The notes: generated by a model not told the origin, from the sequence alone. DNA of 64,000 nt from Pyrrhosoma nymphula (GCA_963573305.1 OY754336.1:13118699-13182698), one strand, 5' to 3'. Positions 1 to 12,972 are shown, counted from the first letter of the stretch. Made by a program: numbers and translations.

Positions 1-3000
1 AAAAAACGGAATGGTAATGTAATTTTCCTCCTATCGCGTGAAAGATATCCTCTCATGATGAGCTTTCTCTTTCACTTGGAAGGAGAATGAAAAAAACAGT
101 GGATGTTTTGTTGGAGCTGGGTGAAAGTGATGCTCGAGAACTCCCTCATCGCCAAATATAGGCTTCTGGTTTGATTTTTTATGGCCCATTAAAGAAGAAT
201 ATGTAAAGTCCCTTATTATTTATTATATCATAAGAAAGATACATTTTATAATCTCCGTATGGAGCCGTTTATTAGTCCTCTATAAATAAGTTGTGATGTA
301 ATGTTTTTCGCTGTTTTTCGTTTTGTACAAAAGAGTTTTGCTTGCGATAGATGTGTAGTCATAAGATGTGATTACTTTGGCTAACCTAGAAATTGGGTGG
401 TGAAGGCCCCCTCGAAAATTTAACCCACCTGTTTTTGCATGCTTGTGGAGTGTCTTAGAAGGTGATTTGTACAGTACTCCAATCGATGGAGGCTGTAGAA
501 AAAGACTGCACCCGCGGAAGATTATTGTACGTGGTTGTGTTGCATTCTGAAGCATTAATCAAAGGGACATTTTCGAATAAATGTTGAATCATCGTGGAGA
601 AATTGAAAGGGATAAATTTTATCATTCTGTGAAGGAAATGAAAGCAACGAAAGTCGCTGAGACAGAGAAGATCTATATGAAAGAGAGGAACTAGAGAATA
701 AAAATGTGGAAGCACTTGAGAAATGAGACAACATGTAAATGAGATCAGAGAAGGGATTGGTTTTACGGTAGCTGTTTTCATAAATTAATGCAGGGTAGAA
801 AAGAGTAACGTGGAATTGTAAGTAAAAAGATCAGCAATACGCGCAGGTTTTTTCCATGGGTGTGAACATCCCAAATGAAAGAGAGAAGGCAAATCATATG
901 GAAAAGTAGTTTTGGAGAAGACTGCATAGCGTGAGATGATTGGGCATTGTAAGCAATGCTGAGCTGATGAGAAGCGTAGGAGTAGAAAAAAAATGCTGAG
1001 CACAGCATAAGTACTTTAAAGAAATAAAAAGGGAATTCGCTAGGAAGGGAAGGCCTGTTGTGAAACAGTTAGGCTCAAGGGAAAGCGGAGGAAATTTCGA
1101 TGTATGCATTACCTCGGTTGTAAAGTGAAATAGAAAAGGGAGTATGTGTTCTTGAGGAGATTGCAAAGTCATTGGCAGCGTAACGGGTGCTAGGAAACGT
1201 CTGTAGGAGACGGTAAATGATAATAAATATTCAGAATCCCTCTTTATTTTCTCATTTCATAGTCATCGTTCCCGTTTTTCATCGTAGTTATCCTTAATGT
1301 CCGGTTTATAACGTCTGTTTAACGTTAGTCCCTAGATGACATAAGCCTTTTAGTTAACTTAATATTAACTGAGAGTTCAGGTTTTGCATGTATTTTATCC
1401 GAAACAGTTAGTTGTCGTGAGTGTTATCAATAGGAGGAGGCATTAATTTTGGTTTAGGTACAGGCAAAATATTTAACCAGGGGTTACAAAATTAAGCCTT
1501 GGTTATCCTCGTTGGCCTCGTTCTTACCATTTTTGTATTTGCGTTTCCAAGAATATCAGTGTACCTCAAATCGTTTCATCTTGTTCTTATTCATCTAATA
1601 TAGCTCCGGTTGTGCCAATCCACAAGTATTAAGAAAACAAATTTATCAAGTATTTCCTCCCATTTTTCAGTCTAGTCTTTTTATTTAACCTTTTGGATTC
1701 GCCTTCGGCACTGGTTTTAGAGGGATCTTATTCGAAACACTCCTCCTCAGAGTTGTCTTCTATACATGAAAGCCCTCGATGTACTCTTTTTTTGCATCAG
1801 TGTTGATAACAAAACTGTATATTTTTTTATCATTGCAGTCGACTTTTTGTCATGAATTCCTCTTAGCTGGGACAGTTCTATTACATTCTAAACGTGATGT
1901 CGATCGATATTTCTTCCTTACATCGTATGCTATGAAGAGGTGGGTTAAGTGTTTCACGTGATCTACTTTCTTCTCGCGTGAATCAAAATCTTCCTAGGGC
2001 TTTTCTCTTTCGCACGCAATGCTATCAGTCTTCTTGGTATCGATTTTCTTGTTTTGCATCCCGGAAATAATTTTTTTATGTATGCGTTCGTCTTTATTCA
2101 TGGATGCCATCACTCTTTCCCACTCTTCGCCATGAATGGTTTATCATTTATGAAACGATGAATGTTAAGGTTTCTCCCCTTCACTTAATTACCTAGTGGA
2201 CGGAGCGTTTTGATCCTGACTGAGATACCCGTGTTCAAATTAGAGTGTTGCCTGTACAGGACGATCCAGCTTCACACAAGTAGAACATGATTTTCTGAGT
2301 TGACTTCCTGGGTGTCTCTAGCTAGCATGGGATACCCAGAATGTTTCTGGTTTCTTTAGGTACATCTTATCCGTTTTAAAAAGCCATCTTTTATTGCTCC
2401 AGGTTTCAAACTGTGATGGTATTAACTTTTTTCCCTACTTTTTCCTTTTCTTTCTTTATTGCCACTTCCGAAGGGTTGCATTTTTCGTTCGTTCCATTTT
2501 TGTGGATGTTTATGTTCCGGAAATTATCGGTGGATTGGATTAAGTTTGTGGTCTAGTGAAAGGGGTATGGTAATAGATGGTACTCAAGGTTTATATTTCA
2601 AATCTGCCTCAAGACGTTGCATGAAAATATTTCGTGTTATCATTATTATACTATTATTGGCAATGATAATATTACACTTACTAGGGTGAGTCTAGAATTT
2701 TTGTAATGTGCATGTAAAAGATTTAATTATTTAATTACTTAAGTTAGATGTCGATAGATAGCATTTCATAATCAATCGTATCCTTCAATGTTAAGAGAAA
2801 TCAGTTGCTAGTCTTTGGCATTTCTATTATTTATTTATTTCCGTCCGTTTTTCTCTGACCGAGTGATTTTTCACGGATGTCCGGCGGTCTTTCGTTGGTT
2901 TACCTATTTTAGAGCATATATTTCTTTCGTGTTTCTTTCTCAGTGTGGTTTTTAGTTTTCATTGTGATAATGTGGAGTCTTTTTCTCATATTTTTCCATC

Positions 3001-3271
3001 GGTGTGTTTCCAGAGATCTGAATAATCTGCTTCTTTCGACGTCATCCAAACATACCTCGATCTCACGCTAGCTACTTCTAATGGTTGGTGAACTATAATC
3101 GTTGATATTCTTCGTTGGTTTATTTTATGCTTATGTTATTATTTTCTTGCAATTTAATCAATCTTAATTCTCTTTATTTTAGATGAATTCCGTATTTTTA
3201 GATTCCTATTTCGTTCGGTCGTGGCCGGTATTCTTCATTCCTTGCCAAAACACTCGATTTTTCAGAAGCGG
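1..3271. other. No gene recognised
   Basis: AT-rich DNA. From about 560 to 1200 the plus strand is purine-rich, which creates several minus-strand open frames without recognisable domains. I see no supported gene. Confidence 0.5.
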
Positions 3272-3874
3272 TTTCATGCCCTGGGCTGGAGACTCTTGTC
3301 TAGGCTTACTCTCTTGACAAAATAACATCTTTTTTGAGCTTTCAAAGGAAATGAAAACAGTACATCCATTATAAAAAGAGAGGGCATACTAGTAATGAGT
3401 ACAACGGTGGTAAAAGAATGAAGACCGATTTCATATTCAACAAGGGATGCATGACAGGTGTCACTGGCACAATTCCCCGCGCTCTAGTCAAGGGGCAATC
3501 TAACTCGGTTCTGCACGGTTAAGGAGGTGGAACTTGATGGTGACGTAGTACGTCGAAACTAGTCGTGAAATATTCCTATTAATTGTGGATAACTGCGATA
3601 TATGTGTTTTTCCTCCATTGTCGAACAGTGCCACCATATCAGCCCTGAATGTTTGCTTTGTATAGATAAAAGATCTTCTATAAACACCTAAGGATAGCCA
3701 TTCTCCATTACAATAAATGGGATTACATTAATTTCCCTGATGCTGAGGGAGAGGTTATGTTGGGCAAAGTAAGAAAGAGATCTCTCAAAGGTTTAATGAG
3801 CATGACAGTGTGGAAACATCAGTGGAATGCATTAACCACTGCCAAACAGTCAGTCTTCAGCCCAGGGCATGAAA
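3272..3874. repeat. Segment bounded by 17 bp inverted repeats
   Basis: TTTCATGCCCTGGGCTG at 3272-3288 and its exact complement at 3858-3874. The interior has no coding sequence and carries a GAAAC hairpin. It may be a small transposable element; no clear target duplication was seen. Confidence 0.45.
3534..3559 (+). ncRNA. GAAAC-type hairpin, solo
   Basis: TTGATGG is followed by stem GACGT/ACGTC with a short loop and then GAAAC. Only the second box is canonical. It lies inside a 0.6 kb segment with a 17 bp inverted repeat at its edges (3272-3288 and 3858-3874). Confidence 0.4.
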
Positions 3875-4102
3875 TTGATTTTGAAAAAAACAAGGATTTC
3901 GGCGAGGAATGAAGAATACCATCCGGGATTAATACGCGGAGTAACAGAAATAATTATACTAAAAAAATATTTGGGAAAGAATCCGTGTAACGGAAAAATT
4001 ATGAACAATTTTTTAAATGTTGGATTTTTCCAACAGTGCTACTATTCCCCAACCATATTTTGAGCTCATATGTACTTATGCATTGAAGGACTTACGCATA
4101 TA

Positions 4103-4209
4103 TTTTATTTGTAACTTGGACGACACCTGTCACTTAATTGTGCTAATGGTTAATAATAATTATAATTAGCACAATTAAGTGATAAGTGCCGTCCAAGTTA
4201 CAAATAAAA
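4103..4209. repeat. Fold-back at LINE 3' end
   Basis: Inverted repeat with arms TTTTATTTGTAACTTGGACG (4103-4122) and its complement (4190-4209). The arms continue inward through GTCACTTAATTGTGCTAA-like sequence to a short TA-rich loop. The right arm is continuous with the LINE 3' tail, so the left arm looks like an inverted second copy of that tail. Confidence 0.8.
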
Positions 4210-4210
4210 C

Positions 4211-5290
4211 ATACAAATACAAACATGACCAATACAAACATATTACAATGACATACTTGCGAAGTCAAGTTCGAAGTATTCTTCAATACTGTACCGTGGT
4301 CTATCAACCAACCATTTCTCTAATGCCCTTCGAAATTTACATGATCTGGCCATTGGAACGGAGATTGGCAACATATTGTATAACTTCAGAACCATGTTTA
4401 AGGTTTTGTGTGTTATAGTTAATCTGTACTGTGTTATATTTAGACTAGACTTTGTTCTATTGTTATACCTGTGCATGTCAGCCCGAGTTTGGTAGTCATC
4501 AAATTATCTTTGACTAAGAGGAGGGAATGCATTAAATATTGATTGTAAATGGTCATGATGCCAAATCTACGGAACAGCGGCCGACCGTGTTCCATGGGAC
4601 TTGTATTGGCAAGGATTCTAATAGCCTTTTTTGCAACATGAATACCTTTTTCATATCCGTGGCGTGGCCCCACAGCCGCAGACCATAGGCAAGATGGGAG
4701 TGGAAGAAAGCATAGTAGGCTGATACAAGATATGCATAATCGGCTCAGTGTTTGAGCATTCTCAGTATCCCTGGAGAGTCTTTTGCTGACAGCATATAAA
4801 TGGCTACTCCATTCAAGTTTGTGGTCCAGGTTAAAGCCCAGCAATTTGACTGGCTCGCCTTCCTTGCTGCTTGGTTTGAGACTGCAGATAAGGGATTGAG
4901 TTTTACAAGGATTCATGTATAGTTTATTGGCTGAAAAACAATCATTAGCTTGCGAGGTTATGGTGGGTACTAAAGTACTAGCTTCGTCAGGGTTGGGAAT
5001 ACTCTTAAGAAAGGTAGTGTCATCTGCGTACAGGACACAATCTGCAGCAATATTGTCTGGCAAGTCATTTATCATTACAAGAAAAAGGAGCCCTGTGGGA
5101 CTCCGTATTTGACATTGCCATAGTCAGAGTGTTTATCTTTCTCATGGACCATTTGTTTCCGACCAGTCATGTAGGAAGTCAGAACTGAAGTTCAACACCA
5201 TGAAAACCATAGAAATTTAACTTTTTTCTGAGGATAAAATTGTCTACACATTCAAAAGCGCATGTAAGGTCACATAGGTTATTCACCTTA
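4211..5290 (-). mobile_element. Degenerate non-LTR retrotransposon (Jockey/CR1-like RT)
   Basis: Reading the minus strand, reverse transcriptase motifs occur in order but in different frames: DLTCAFECVDNFILRKKLNF near 5265, then GVPQ, then VMINDLPDNIAADCVLYADD with the catalytic YADD, then LLGFNLDHKLEWSSHL and LFRRFGIMTIYNQYL. The C-terminal KLYNMLPISV...FRRALEKWL is in a further frame near 4300. A small deletion removes part of the GSVLGPLLF region that normally follows GVPQ. It is 5'-truncated with several frameshifts and is not a host gene. Confidence 0.85.
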
Positions 5291-6794
5291 TTCTCCAAAC
5301 GATGCTTCTAGTATAAGGAGGGAAACGTTTAGTTTTAATAATGCTTACGCAGGAGTATGCGAAGACGTCCAATATATTTCATAAAAGAAGATGCTTGAGC
5401 CTTTACAATAAGATTCTTTTAAGAATTTTTGATTTCACCTTTCTTTAGTCATTGCCAAGTCGTGATTTCCTGGATTTCCAATATTTATTGTTGTCTTTAT
5501 TCGTTACCTTTTATTTCTTAGGTTCTTCTTTGATTCCTATTGTACTATCTTATATGTATACTTATGTATTGTCATCTGGTCTCGTTTTCCAGTTTTACTG
5601 AGAGTTTCTCTCCTTCTACTCTAGTAAACTTCTTCTTCGGAGACCATTCTATTTTTTCAGTGCTACTCCTATTTCTTCTGTCCAGTTGTGGAAATAGTTT
5701 GTAGAATCATACTCGGGTATGCTTCTTCTCCAGAGACTTTTTTATTTGTTTTCATTTTTCGTATTGCATTGCTGGCGGCTCCGTTTGATCGCCTGTAAGC
5801 AGTATTTCTTCTCTCTTTATATCCTCTTTATGGTATTTCTAAAATTCCTTCGCTTTATTGTTTTTATCTGACAAAGATGTTACCTATTATGCGTATCAAT
5901 GCCTTTTCTGATTTTCGTTGAGCACATTTAAATGTATGTATGCATGTAAAATTTGTTGAAACTCTGCTCTCCCTGGCTGCAGCGTAAATTCATTTCTTTT
6001 ACCCATTCTAACCATTAATAATTTTGTCTCTTTCCTTGGGCTTATCTGCTCTCAATGTTTCTTACTTCCTCCAATGCTGGTGATCTGTCTTCCTGGACAG
6101 AGAAATACCTGCGATAGAATTGAGGCGACGCTAGATCAATGATAAACTACGTCAATACAGACAAATTTTCTCATTATTAGCGACAAAGGTATTTAAAAAT
6201 GTATACTGAAATTCATGGAGTTTATACATTCTAATAGCTTTCTGCAAATAAATTGCAATCATTACTTTTGCCTGGTTCTTTTATACGTCCAAACATAATT
6301 TTTTCTGCTGTTTGGTTTAGCGAAACATAACTTCAATGTTAGCTAATGAGTATCCAATGTCCACCAATCGCAGAAACCTTTCTTTTCACCTTTGTATGTA
6401 AAATCGTATGATTTTATGTTTTCTTGTAATTAGTTTTGAATTTGAATTGTGTTGTGTCCAATTGATTTCACAGAAGGGGAAGAATATTTCCTTCTGCTAA
6501 CAGTTAAATCACTGTGTATATGAATATGTTCTTAAAGAAGAATGTTTTTTATATAGTATTCAATAGCAGTATTCAATTAGGTATTAAATATGCTTTCCAT
6601 GGCTTAAATTTGTCCTCAACTTAAACGATGTATGTTATCCATTCTATTACTTCATTACCCATTATCCATAAAAATTATCCATTTTTTTACTCATTTTTCT
6701 TAGGGTTCTATCGACTTAAAATTGTGACGAACACTGTCTACCCACTCTTGCAATGTGGCACTTGATACGTATGTATTGATGAATATTTATTATT
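5291..6794. other. No gene recognised
   Basis: AT-rich, partly pyrimidine-rich DNA with short frames only. Part may be older LINE sequence upstream of the 4.2-5.3 kb copy, but I could not read motifs. Confidence 0.45.
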
Positions 6795-7192
6795 GACTAG
6801 CTAAAGGTACCCATTGAAACTCAATGGGTGTGAAAAACACTGAATGTATTACATACAAAAGCCACAAAACCTGAAGAATACTGAGCGATCGTCTTTGAGT
6901 CGTCTTCTGAGTGAATGAACTTAATCGCTTCCCTTCTGTATACATAGATGTATTTGCATTCAATGACTTATTTCAGTCTGCTAGCAAAAACTTAAACCAC
7001 TGCACCGAACCCAATGATTGGCATGGACCTAGAGGGGAGCCTTCGGGGGCTCAGAGGGCTTTTTAATATAGCCTATGTATTACCCACAGATATATTTTCT
7101 ATCTACATGCCAAATTTCAGCTCAATCGGTCCAGTAGTTTTTGCGTGATGGAGCATATCGACCGACACCATTAATTTTAATATATTAGTAAG
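6795..7192 (+). mobile_element. Dispersed repeat copy 1
   Basis: It starts near TGACTAGCTAAAGGTACCC and ends TTAATATATTAGTAAGGA. The block CACTGCACCGAACCCAATGA through CAATCGGTCCAGTAGTTTTT is shared with a second copy about 830 bp downstream. The ending resembles widespread arthropod repeats whose class I could not settle (LINE tail or SINE). No coding sequence is visible. Confidence 0.6.
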
Positions 7193-7836
7193 GATTATTT
7201 ATTCAAAATTGTAGAACGCGATTATTACAGAATACAAATTATATCTATTATTATTTCTATTTTACAATAATTCCAAATCGTAAATCAAACATCAAAATCC
7301 AATTAACAAAGCAAAGAAAAAAATAGCGATAGAAAAAGATTGTGAATAATTTTTCTTGTAGTATTTGATCGGTGAAATCAAATCTAGTACTTATTTTTAT
7401 TTTAAAAAATCTAAACACCGCGTTTTAGAAACTGCATTCACCGATTCAGGATATTAAGCATGCATGAGATAAGCATGTAAATATGCATTGAGTTTATCGA
7501 TTGCCCACCTAAGCAAGCCATCCTGGGGCCCTTGGGACTCTGGGCCCTTCTGATACAGGTATATTTTCAACGTTATATCATGGGCCTGCAGGAAAACATG
7601 TTATTTACATGCAAGTGGCGTAAATATCTTTTGAAGATCAACTATTTGGTTAACAAGGAAATATATTGTTGATTTCAGAGAAAATGTGAGATTTTTCATC
7701 TAAAAAATGACTTTTACACAAATGCGAGACGTAATAGAAAACCGATTGGAAGAATTAGAATTTCCATTTATTCAGCCATCCGATAAAAAAAATTCCAGCC
7801 CTCTATCTTGAGTGAAAGTACTTTTAAAAAGCAAAA

Positions 7837-8058
7837 ACAAAAACACTGCACCGAACCCAATGATTAGCATGGACAAACAGAGGGTCCTTTGGGGGGCCTT
7901 AGGGGACCCTTAGGGATTTTTAATATAGTATATATTACCCACAGATATATTTCCTATCTACATGCTAAACGTCAGCTCCATCGGTCCAGTAGTTTTTGCG
8001 TGATTGAGTAACAAACATCTAAACATCCAAACTTTCGCATTTATAATATTAGTAGGAT
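7837..8058 (+). mobile_element. Dispersed repeat copy 2
   Basis: Second copy of the same family, same orientation, with a better preserved 3' end (CTTTCGCATTTATAATATTAGTAGGAT). It lacks the 5' part of copy 1. About 80 percent identical to copy 1 by eye. Confidence 0.65.
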
Positions 8059-9703
8059 TGAACCACTCCTTTTTACGTCAAATTAAATCAACCTAGTGTA
8101 CACGACACAATCCACTGAGCTTTCCCGGATGCCGTTGATAAAAAGTGTTATGCAAGACAAGTTAAATTACATTTACATATATTTTTATTTAATCTACTTA
8201 AAATTGAAATGATATATAATTATAATTTGCTATTCCGTTAATTTTGTTTTGGCTGGGCTCAAACGAACCACCAAAAGTTAATTATCATGCATAATTGAGT
8301 CAACAGCAATCCCCTTCAAATCCTGTGTTAACAAAAATGTACACCCCTTCCAAAAAATAAAATTACCTGAATAACTATTTGTTTAATGCAATTCATTCAA
8401 TCGCACAAAGAGTTGGTACATGCACACAACTTTCTTTACCCTTCCCTCAGTCTAATTTTTTTTATCCCCAAATGAATTTATACTGCCCCTAAGTAATTAA
8501 TAATTATTTTTACTCATCCCGATTTTCTTTAAACTTGCCCGTTGTAAACCTATGTGCTCGCGTTTGGCGTAGTATCTCAGGTATCCTTCTCGGTCTGTCC
8601 GTTTCACCCTTCTTGACCGACCACATATGGATCTATTTGTCCCGAGAAACGCATGCATCCGTAAAGATGACTCCGATCGTATTTTTCTTTCTGCAAGTAT
8701 TACGCATTTAGCCTTTTACGATCTTCTTCAGTCTAGGTATTTTCGTCTCTTCCGTGGGAACCCTGCGATCTTCTGCCTATTGCCCTATATTCCCGGACCT
8801 TTTAGCTATTCCTCCGTAATCCATTCTTTCGGCATGTTCGCTCCATCTATGTATGTATTTTCGTATCGTTTCTTTAATCCTGTGTACTCCCGAGTTCTTG
8901 CCTTATATCCTATATATTTTTATATCCGTTAATGTTTATCCAGTAGCTTTTCTGAAAAATATTAAATTGCCGATCTAAGCAAGTGAACAAAGATTGCAAC
9001 CATCTGCATTATTAATTTCATTTTCGTATTTGCTCATTCCTTGTTTTAGAAATGATTCATCTTTCGTTTAAGAAATACCTGGGATGATTATTTTCTGAAG
9101 TGTCAATTACGAATATTCTCGTCGTTAAACGGCTCTGAGAATGTAATAATAACATATTTGGGAAATTGAGTTATATATCAGAAGAGATGGCGACAAAAAT
9201 TCAGCGTGTAAATTCGTTATGAAACCAGGGAGGCCACATTACCTTGGCTTCTGTGATATTAAAATGTTGAATGTTTTTTTCGGTTTTGTGTTTACTGAAG
9301 TAGGAAGTGAGTTATTTCACTGCGAACCTAATTTAAATGGTACACGTTAAATATTAATGGTGGCTAAATTCAGGTCATGATCTTTTCACACACCTAATGC
9401 TTCCGTTGATAATGTCTTCATTGTATCCGTTTAATTTTCTACTGGTGAAAGTAAATAAACCGCCAATTAAATCATAAAATTCTCTGAAATTCTCCTATTT
9501 TCAAAAATTTGGTAAATAGTCTTGAATTTAGTCTAATTTTTGGTGTTTGTGTCTGATTTTCCCGAATTTTAATACGACTTGGGATATTGCTGGGGTAGTT
9601 TTGTAAGTTTGTGAATTTTGACCTGCACAAAACTTTCAAGAACTTCATGTTGTTTCACGACTAGTTATTATATACTTTCTCTGGTTGATATTTTATTATT
9701 AAT
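8059..9703. other. No gene recognised
   Basis: One plus-strand frame of 101 codons (8627-8932) lies in pyrimidine-rich DNA. It has no known domain and no splice support. Confidence 0.45.
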
Positions 9704-9712
9704 TGATGACTT

Positions 9713-9952
9713 GGGAGTGTGGTGGCATAGTGGGTTGAGAGCTAGGCTACTGATCGATGGGTCCCGGGTTCAAATCCGGGTGAAGCCTTTGGACGACCTC
9801 TAACAAAAATCCTCGGAGTGCGAGGTGGCCCAGGGAAAGGAACTGGCTCCCCTACCCTGAATGTGTGAAATTCACACGCCTGTGGCTTAGTCCGAGGTGA
9901 GCTCTACCCCCAACTATCCAAACCAACCTTCGGGTTGAATCACTAAGTGAAG
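9713..9952 (+). mobile_element. tRNA-derived SINE, family 1, copy 1
   Basis: The head has a tRNA-like A box (TGGCATAGTGG, 9723-9733) and B box (GGTTCAAATCC, 9768-9778). A body follows containing CCTCGGAGTGCGAGG and CCAACCTTCGGGTTGAATCAC. The 9 bp direct repeat TGATGACTT at 9704-9712 and 9953-9961 is the target-site duplication. The head cannot fold as a complete tRNA. Confidence 0.88.
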
Positions 9953-9961
9953 TGATGACTT

Positions 9962-11430
9962 AATGATAGTTATCATTGGAACTGGCATCAAATTTACCGA
10001 CCCCGTTTATTGAATCCCGCTTGGATAGGATTTTCAACTCCCATGGCATGGCTATTTGTGTTCGTTCGTTAAAGAGTTGAATGTAAGAGAGGTCTAGGTA
10101 CTCCTAATTTCGCATTTGAATTCGTTGATATCATTGTTTCGAATTTTTCACTTCTCAGCCTGAAGGCTGGAAAACATTCATATATCCCGGGTGCAAAGCA
10201 CCAAAGGGATTAAGCTCATCTACTGTATTTTTAGTTTTATTATTAAAAATTGACACCATTATTAGTATTAAACCAAATTTAAAATAATTATTAAATTTCT
10301 TATCACTTATTGATGTCATTTGATGGTGCTCCAAAGCTCTTCAGCTCAGCTCATTTAATTGCTTCGCTGAGTTTTCCATACCGAGGCAAACCTGCGTGTC
10401 GCAGCAATACGCATTGTTAGCGGTGCCAAGTTAGCGGCGTAATTCAAAATGCTTGTTGTGGGATTGTCGAAGTTTAACCTTTCTCTTTTTTAAATATCTC
10501 TAATTTAGTGTTAACGTCCATTGAAATAGAATATCTTTCCCAGAATATTCCAGGAAGGCAGTTAAATAATAAATAGGTATACTCAAAAACCTATTCCCAA
10601 ATGCATGGCAACCTTCTGGAAAAACATTGTTTTTCTCCTCTAAAACATGGAATACTTATTTATTTTGATGATGTTATTCCAGTAACTACCTTGTGTAAGT
10701 ACACGACGATATTTTCTCATCGATATGTATTCTATGTGCGTTGGCTTTGAGTATATATATTTTTATTGCATCTGCTTAATCTACCGTTATTATATCTGTA
10801 CATAACGGTGATAAAAATAAATGTGGTGAGATAATATATATTAATAATATTACTTTTTTTAGTCGAACAGTATTGTTGCACTATTTTTAACCAGATATTT
10901 GGTATCCGGCCTATGTCTTGCCAAAGAGGTCACGTTAAATATAGGGGTATTAAGTTCTGTTCTTTTCAGATATTTTAGCGTATGTTTTCATTTAAAGCAT
11001 CTACTCCATTACATTTGTAGCGCTTAATATGCTGGTCCTCGTCTTTTAAAATGTTTATCAACTTATTTAATGTTTCATTAAAATGTTAAAATGAATAAGT
11101 AAAGATGCTGCTTTTCGAAACAATCCATACTAATGTAATCATGTACCTCTATGTGTCTGAAAAACGAGATATGTTATTAACTAATAAAAATCTCTTTGCA
11201 GGTAAGGACATCTTTTCTTGGTACATCTCTTAGCAGAAACTTCATTCCAACACTAAAGGGCGAAAGGTAGGCTTTTTGGAGTTTATTAAAACTCCATTTA
11301 ACTAATGACTGCCTGCATTAGATGTATCTTAGAAAGTGAAAGATAAATGTTCTTTGAGGAGTAGAGCAAATCATTTTATTCCAAAATGTAACTGTTTTTG
11401 GATTCCCTCTGATAGTATTTATTACTTATC
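9962..11430. other. No gene recognised between the two SINEs
   Basis: AT-rich DNA with no long frame or repeat that I can identify. Confidence 0.5.
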
Positions 11431-11439
11431 AATTATTTT

Positions 11440-11681
11440 AAAGTGTGGTGGCTTAGTGGGTAGAGCGCTTGCCGACTGATCGAAGGGTCCCGGGTTCAAA
11501 TCCAGGTGAAGCTTTTGGACGCCCCTGAACAAAAAAATCCTCGGAGTGCGAGGTGGTCCATGGAATGTAACTGGCCCCCCTACATTGAATGTGTGGAATG
11601 TGTACACGCCTGTGGCTTAGTCTGGGGTGAGCTCTACACTCAACTATCCAAACCAACCTTCGGGTTGAATCACTGAGTGAG
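11440..11681 (+). mobile_element. tRNA-derived SINE, family 1, copy 2
   Basis: Same family as the copy at 9.7 kb. A box at 11449-11460, B box GGTTCAAATCC at 11493-11503, and the same CCTCGGAGTGCGAGG and CTTCGGGTTGAATCAC blocks. The target duplication AATTATTTT lies at 11431-11439 and 11682-11690. Antisense open frames through it are spurious. Confidence 0.88.
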
Positions 11682-11690
11682 AATTATTTT

Positions 11691-12601
11691 CGAAGATAAA
11701 GAGTTTTTTTATTTTTTGGGTGTCGTTATGTAGAAATATTGGACTTAATGCAACACAGTAACTGAAGGTGTTCAGTCACAGTGGGCCCTATTCTTCTAAA
11801 CGAGAAACTACTTGTAAAGAATAATTCAAGAGAGCCGTAATAAAAGTATTGTTTGCTCATTTGTTTCCTATTTTTTTGTTCCTCACCGTTCTTCGCTGCA
11901 GTTTTGTTGGAGAGTAAATACGAATATTAACTATAATTGTAAGAGATAATTCGTCGAATATTGCCGAAAAACATTTTTCCTTTATAGCGCAGTGTTTCCG
12001 AACAGCATTTGCATACCACCATAGAAGCAAGGACAATAGAATATGAGAGTTTGTAATGGCGTAAGGGCTTGAAGAGAAGTTTGGATATTTGCCTAAAGAA
12101 TTTGGTCAGATTTTGCCTTATTTTTGGTGTGTTTTTTTACCATTTGTGTAAGAGGAGAGGAGGATCCTCCAAAACCTCCCTTGAACTCCGAACATCGAGT
12201 TTCTGGCGACCTAACCTTTCGTTCAGGGGTTCAGGACATATTTTTCTAATAGCCCACCCTAGTCCAGGTGGACCACCCAAAATATTCCACGAACTCTGAA
12301 CATCGAGTTGTTATTTCGCAGCCGGTGGTTTATGATAGGTTTTAGCCGACATATTTAAACATATCTCACCGGATCTCTATGTAATGAACACATCGGAGAA
12401 CGAATATGCTTTTTGCATTGAATGAAGTCCAGCTGATGAAAGCAATATGCTTTGCAAGGGTAGAAAAAATGCATTCACTTCGAGATACGTCGCAACGCTT
12501 TACACTAGCATTTGGTAGACATGGAAATATTTTCGGTTTAAAGCTATGCTTGCTTATACTGGCTCTCTAACATTCCTTTGCTTATTGTTTATCTTGTCTG
12601 C

Positions 12602-12604
<3 letters not shown>
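11691..12604. other. No gene recognised
   Basis: Contains a short near-repeat (GAACTCCGAACATCGAGTTT near 12183 and GAACTCTGAACATCGAGTTG near 12292). Nothing coding is seen. Confidence 0.45.

Positions 12605-12632
<28 letters not shown>
12605..12632. repeat. (TA)n tract
   Basis: About 28 bp of alternating TA directly abuts the left arm of the first palindrome. Confidence 0.9.
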
Positions 12633-12639
<7 letters not shown>

Positions 12640-12846
12640 TATACACTGGACAGGGGGTGGGGAAAGAAAAAAGAGACGACTTATTGGGTAAGAACGTTTC
12701 GAGCCTGTAAGCTCTTCGTCAGCTGGAGAAAAAGTCAGACTTTTTCTCCAGCTGACGAAGAGCTTACAGGCTCGAAACGCTCTTACACAGTAAGTCGTCT
12801 CTTTTTTCTTTACTTTCCCCACCCCCTGTCCAGTGTATATTTTTAA
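12633..12846. repeat. Near-perfect palindrome 1, PLE-related
   Basis: Two arms of about 105 bp meet at a centre near 12736 with almost no spacer. From the centre outward each arm reads CTGACGA, a GAGC/GCTC stem, CGAAACG, then sequence running outward to TA-rich DNA. It encodes no protein. Interpreted as two PLE-type 3' ends joined head to head. Confidence 0.85.
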
Positions 12847-12875
12847 TTGTTGTGGCCTACTGGCGAAACTTTCCC

Positions 12876-12882
<7 letters not shown>

Positions 12883-12969
<87 letters not shown>
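12883..12969. repeat. (TA)n tract
   Basis: About 87 bp of alternating TA lies between palindromes 1 and 2. Open frames here translate to artefactual Ile-Tyr repeats. Confidence 0.92.

Positions 12970-12970
<1 letters not shown>

Positions 12971-12972
<2 letters not shown>

Noticed and set aside
4440..5075. Host gene of 211 codons
   Set aside because: It contains YADD and other reverse transcriptase motifs and is part of a broken LINE.
8627..8932. 101-codon plus-strand frame
   Set aside because: Pyrimidine-rich low-complexity composition and no recognisable domain.
9723..9790. Possible tRNA gene
   Set aside because: A and B boxes are present but the cloverleaf does not close, and a SINE body plus target duplication follow.
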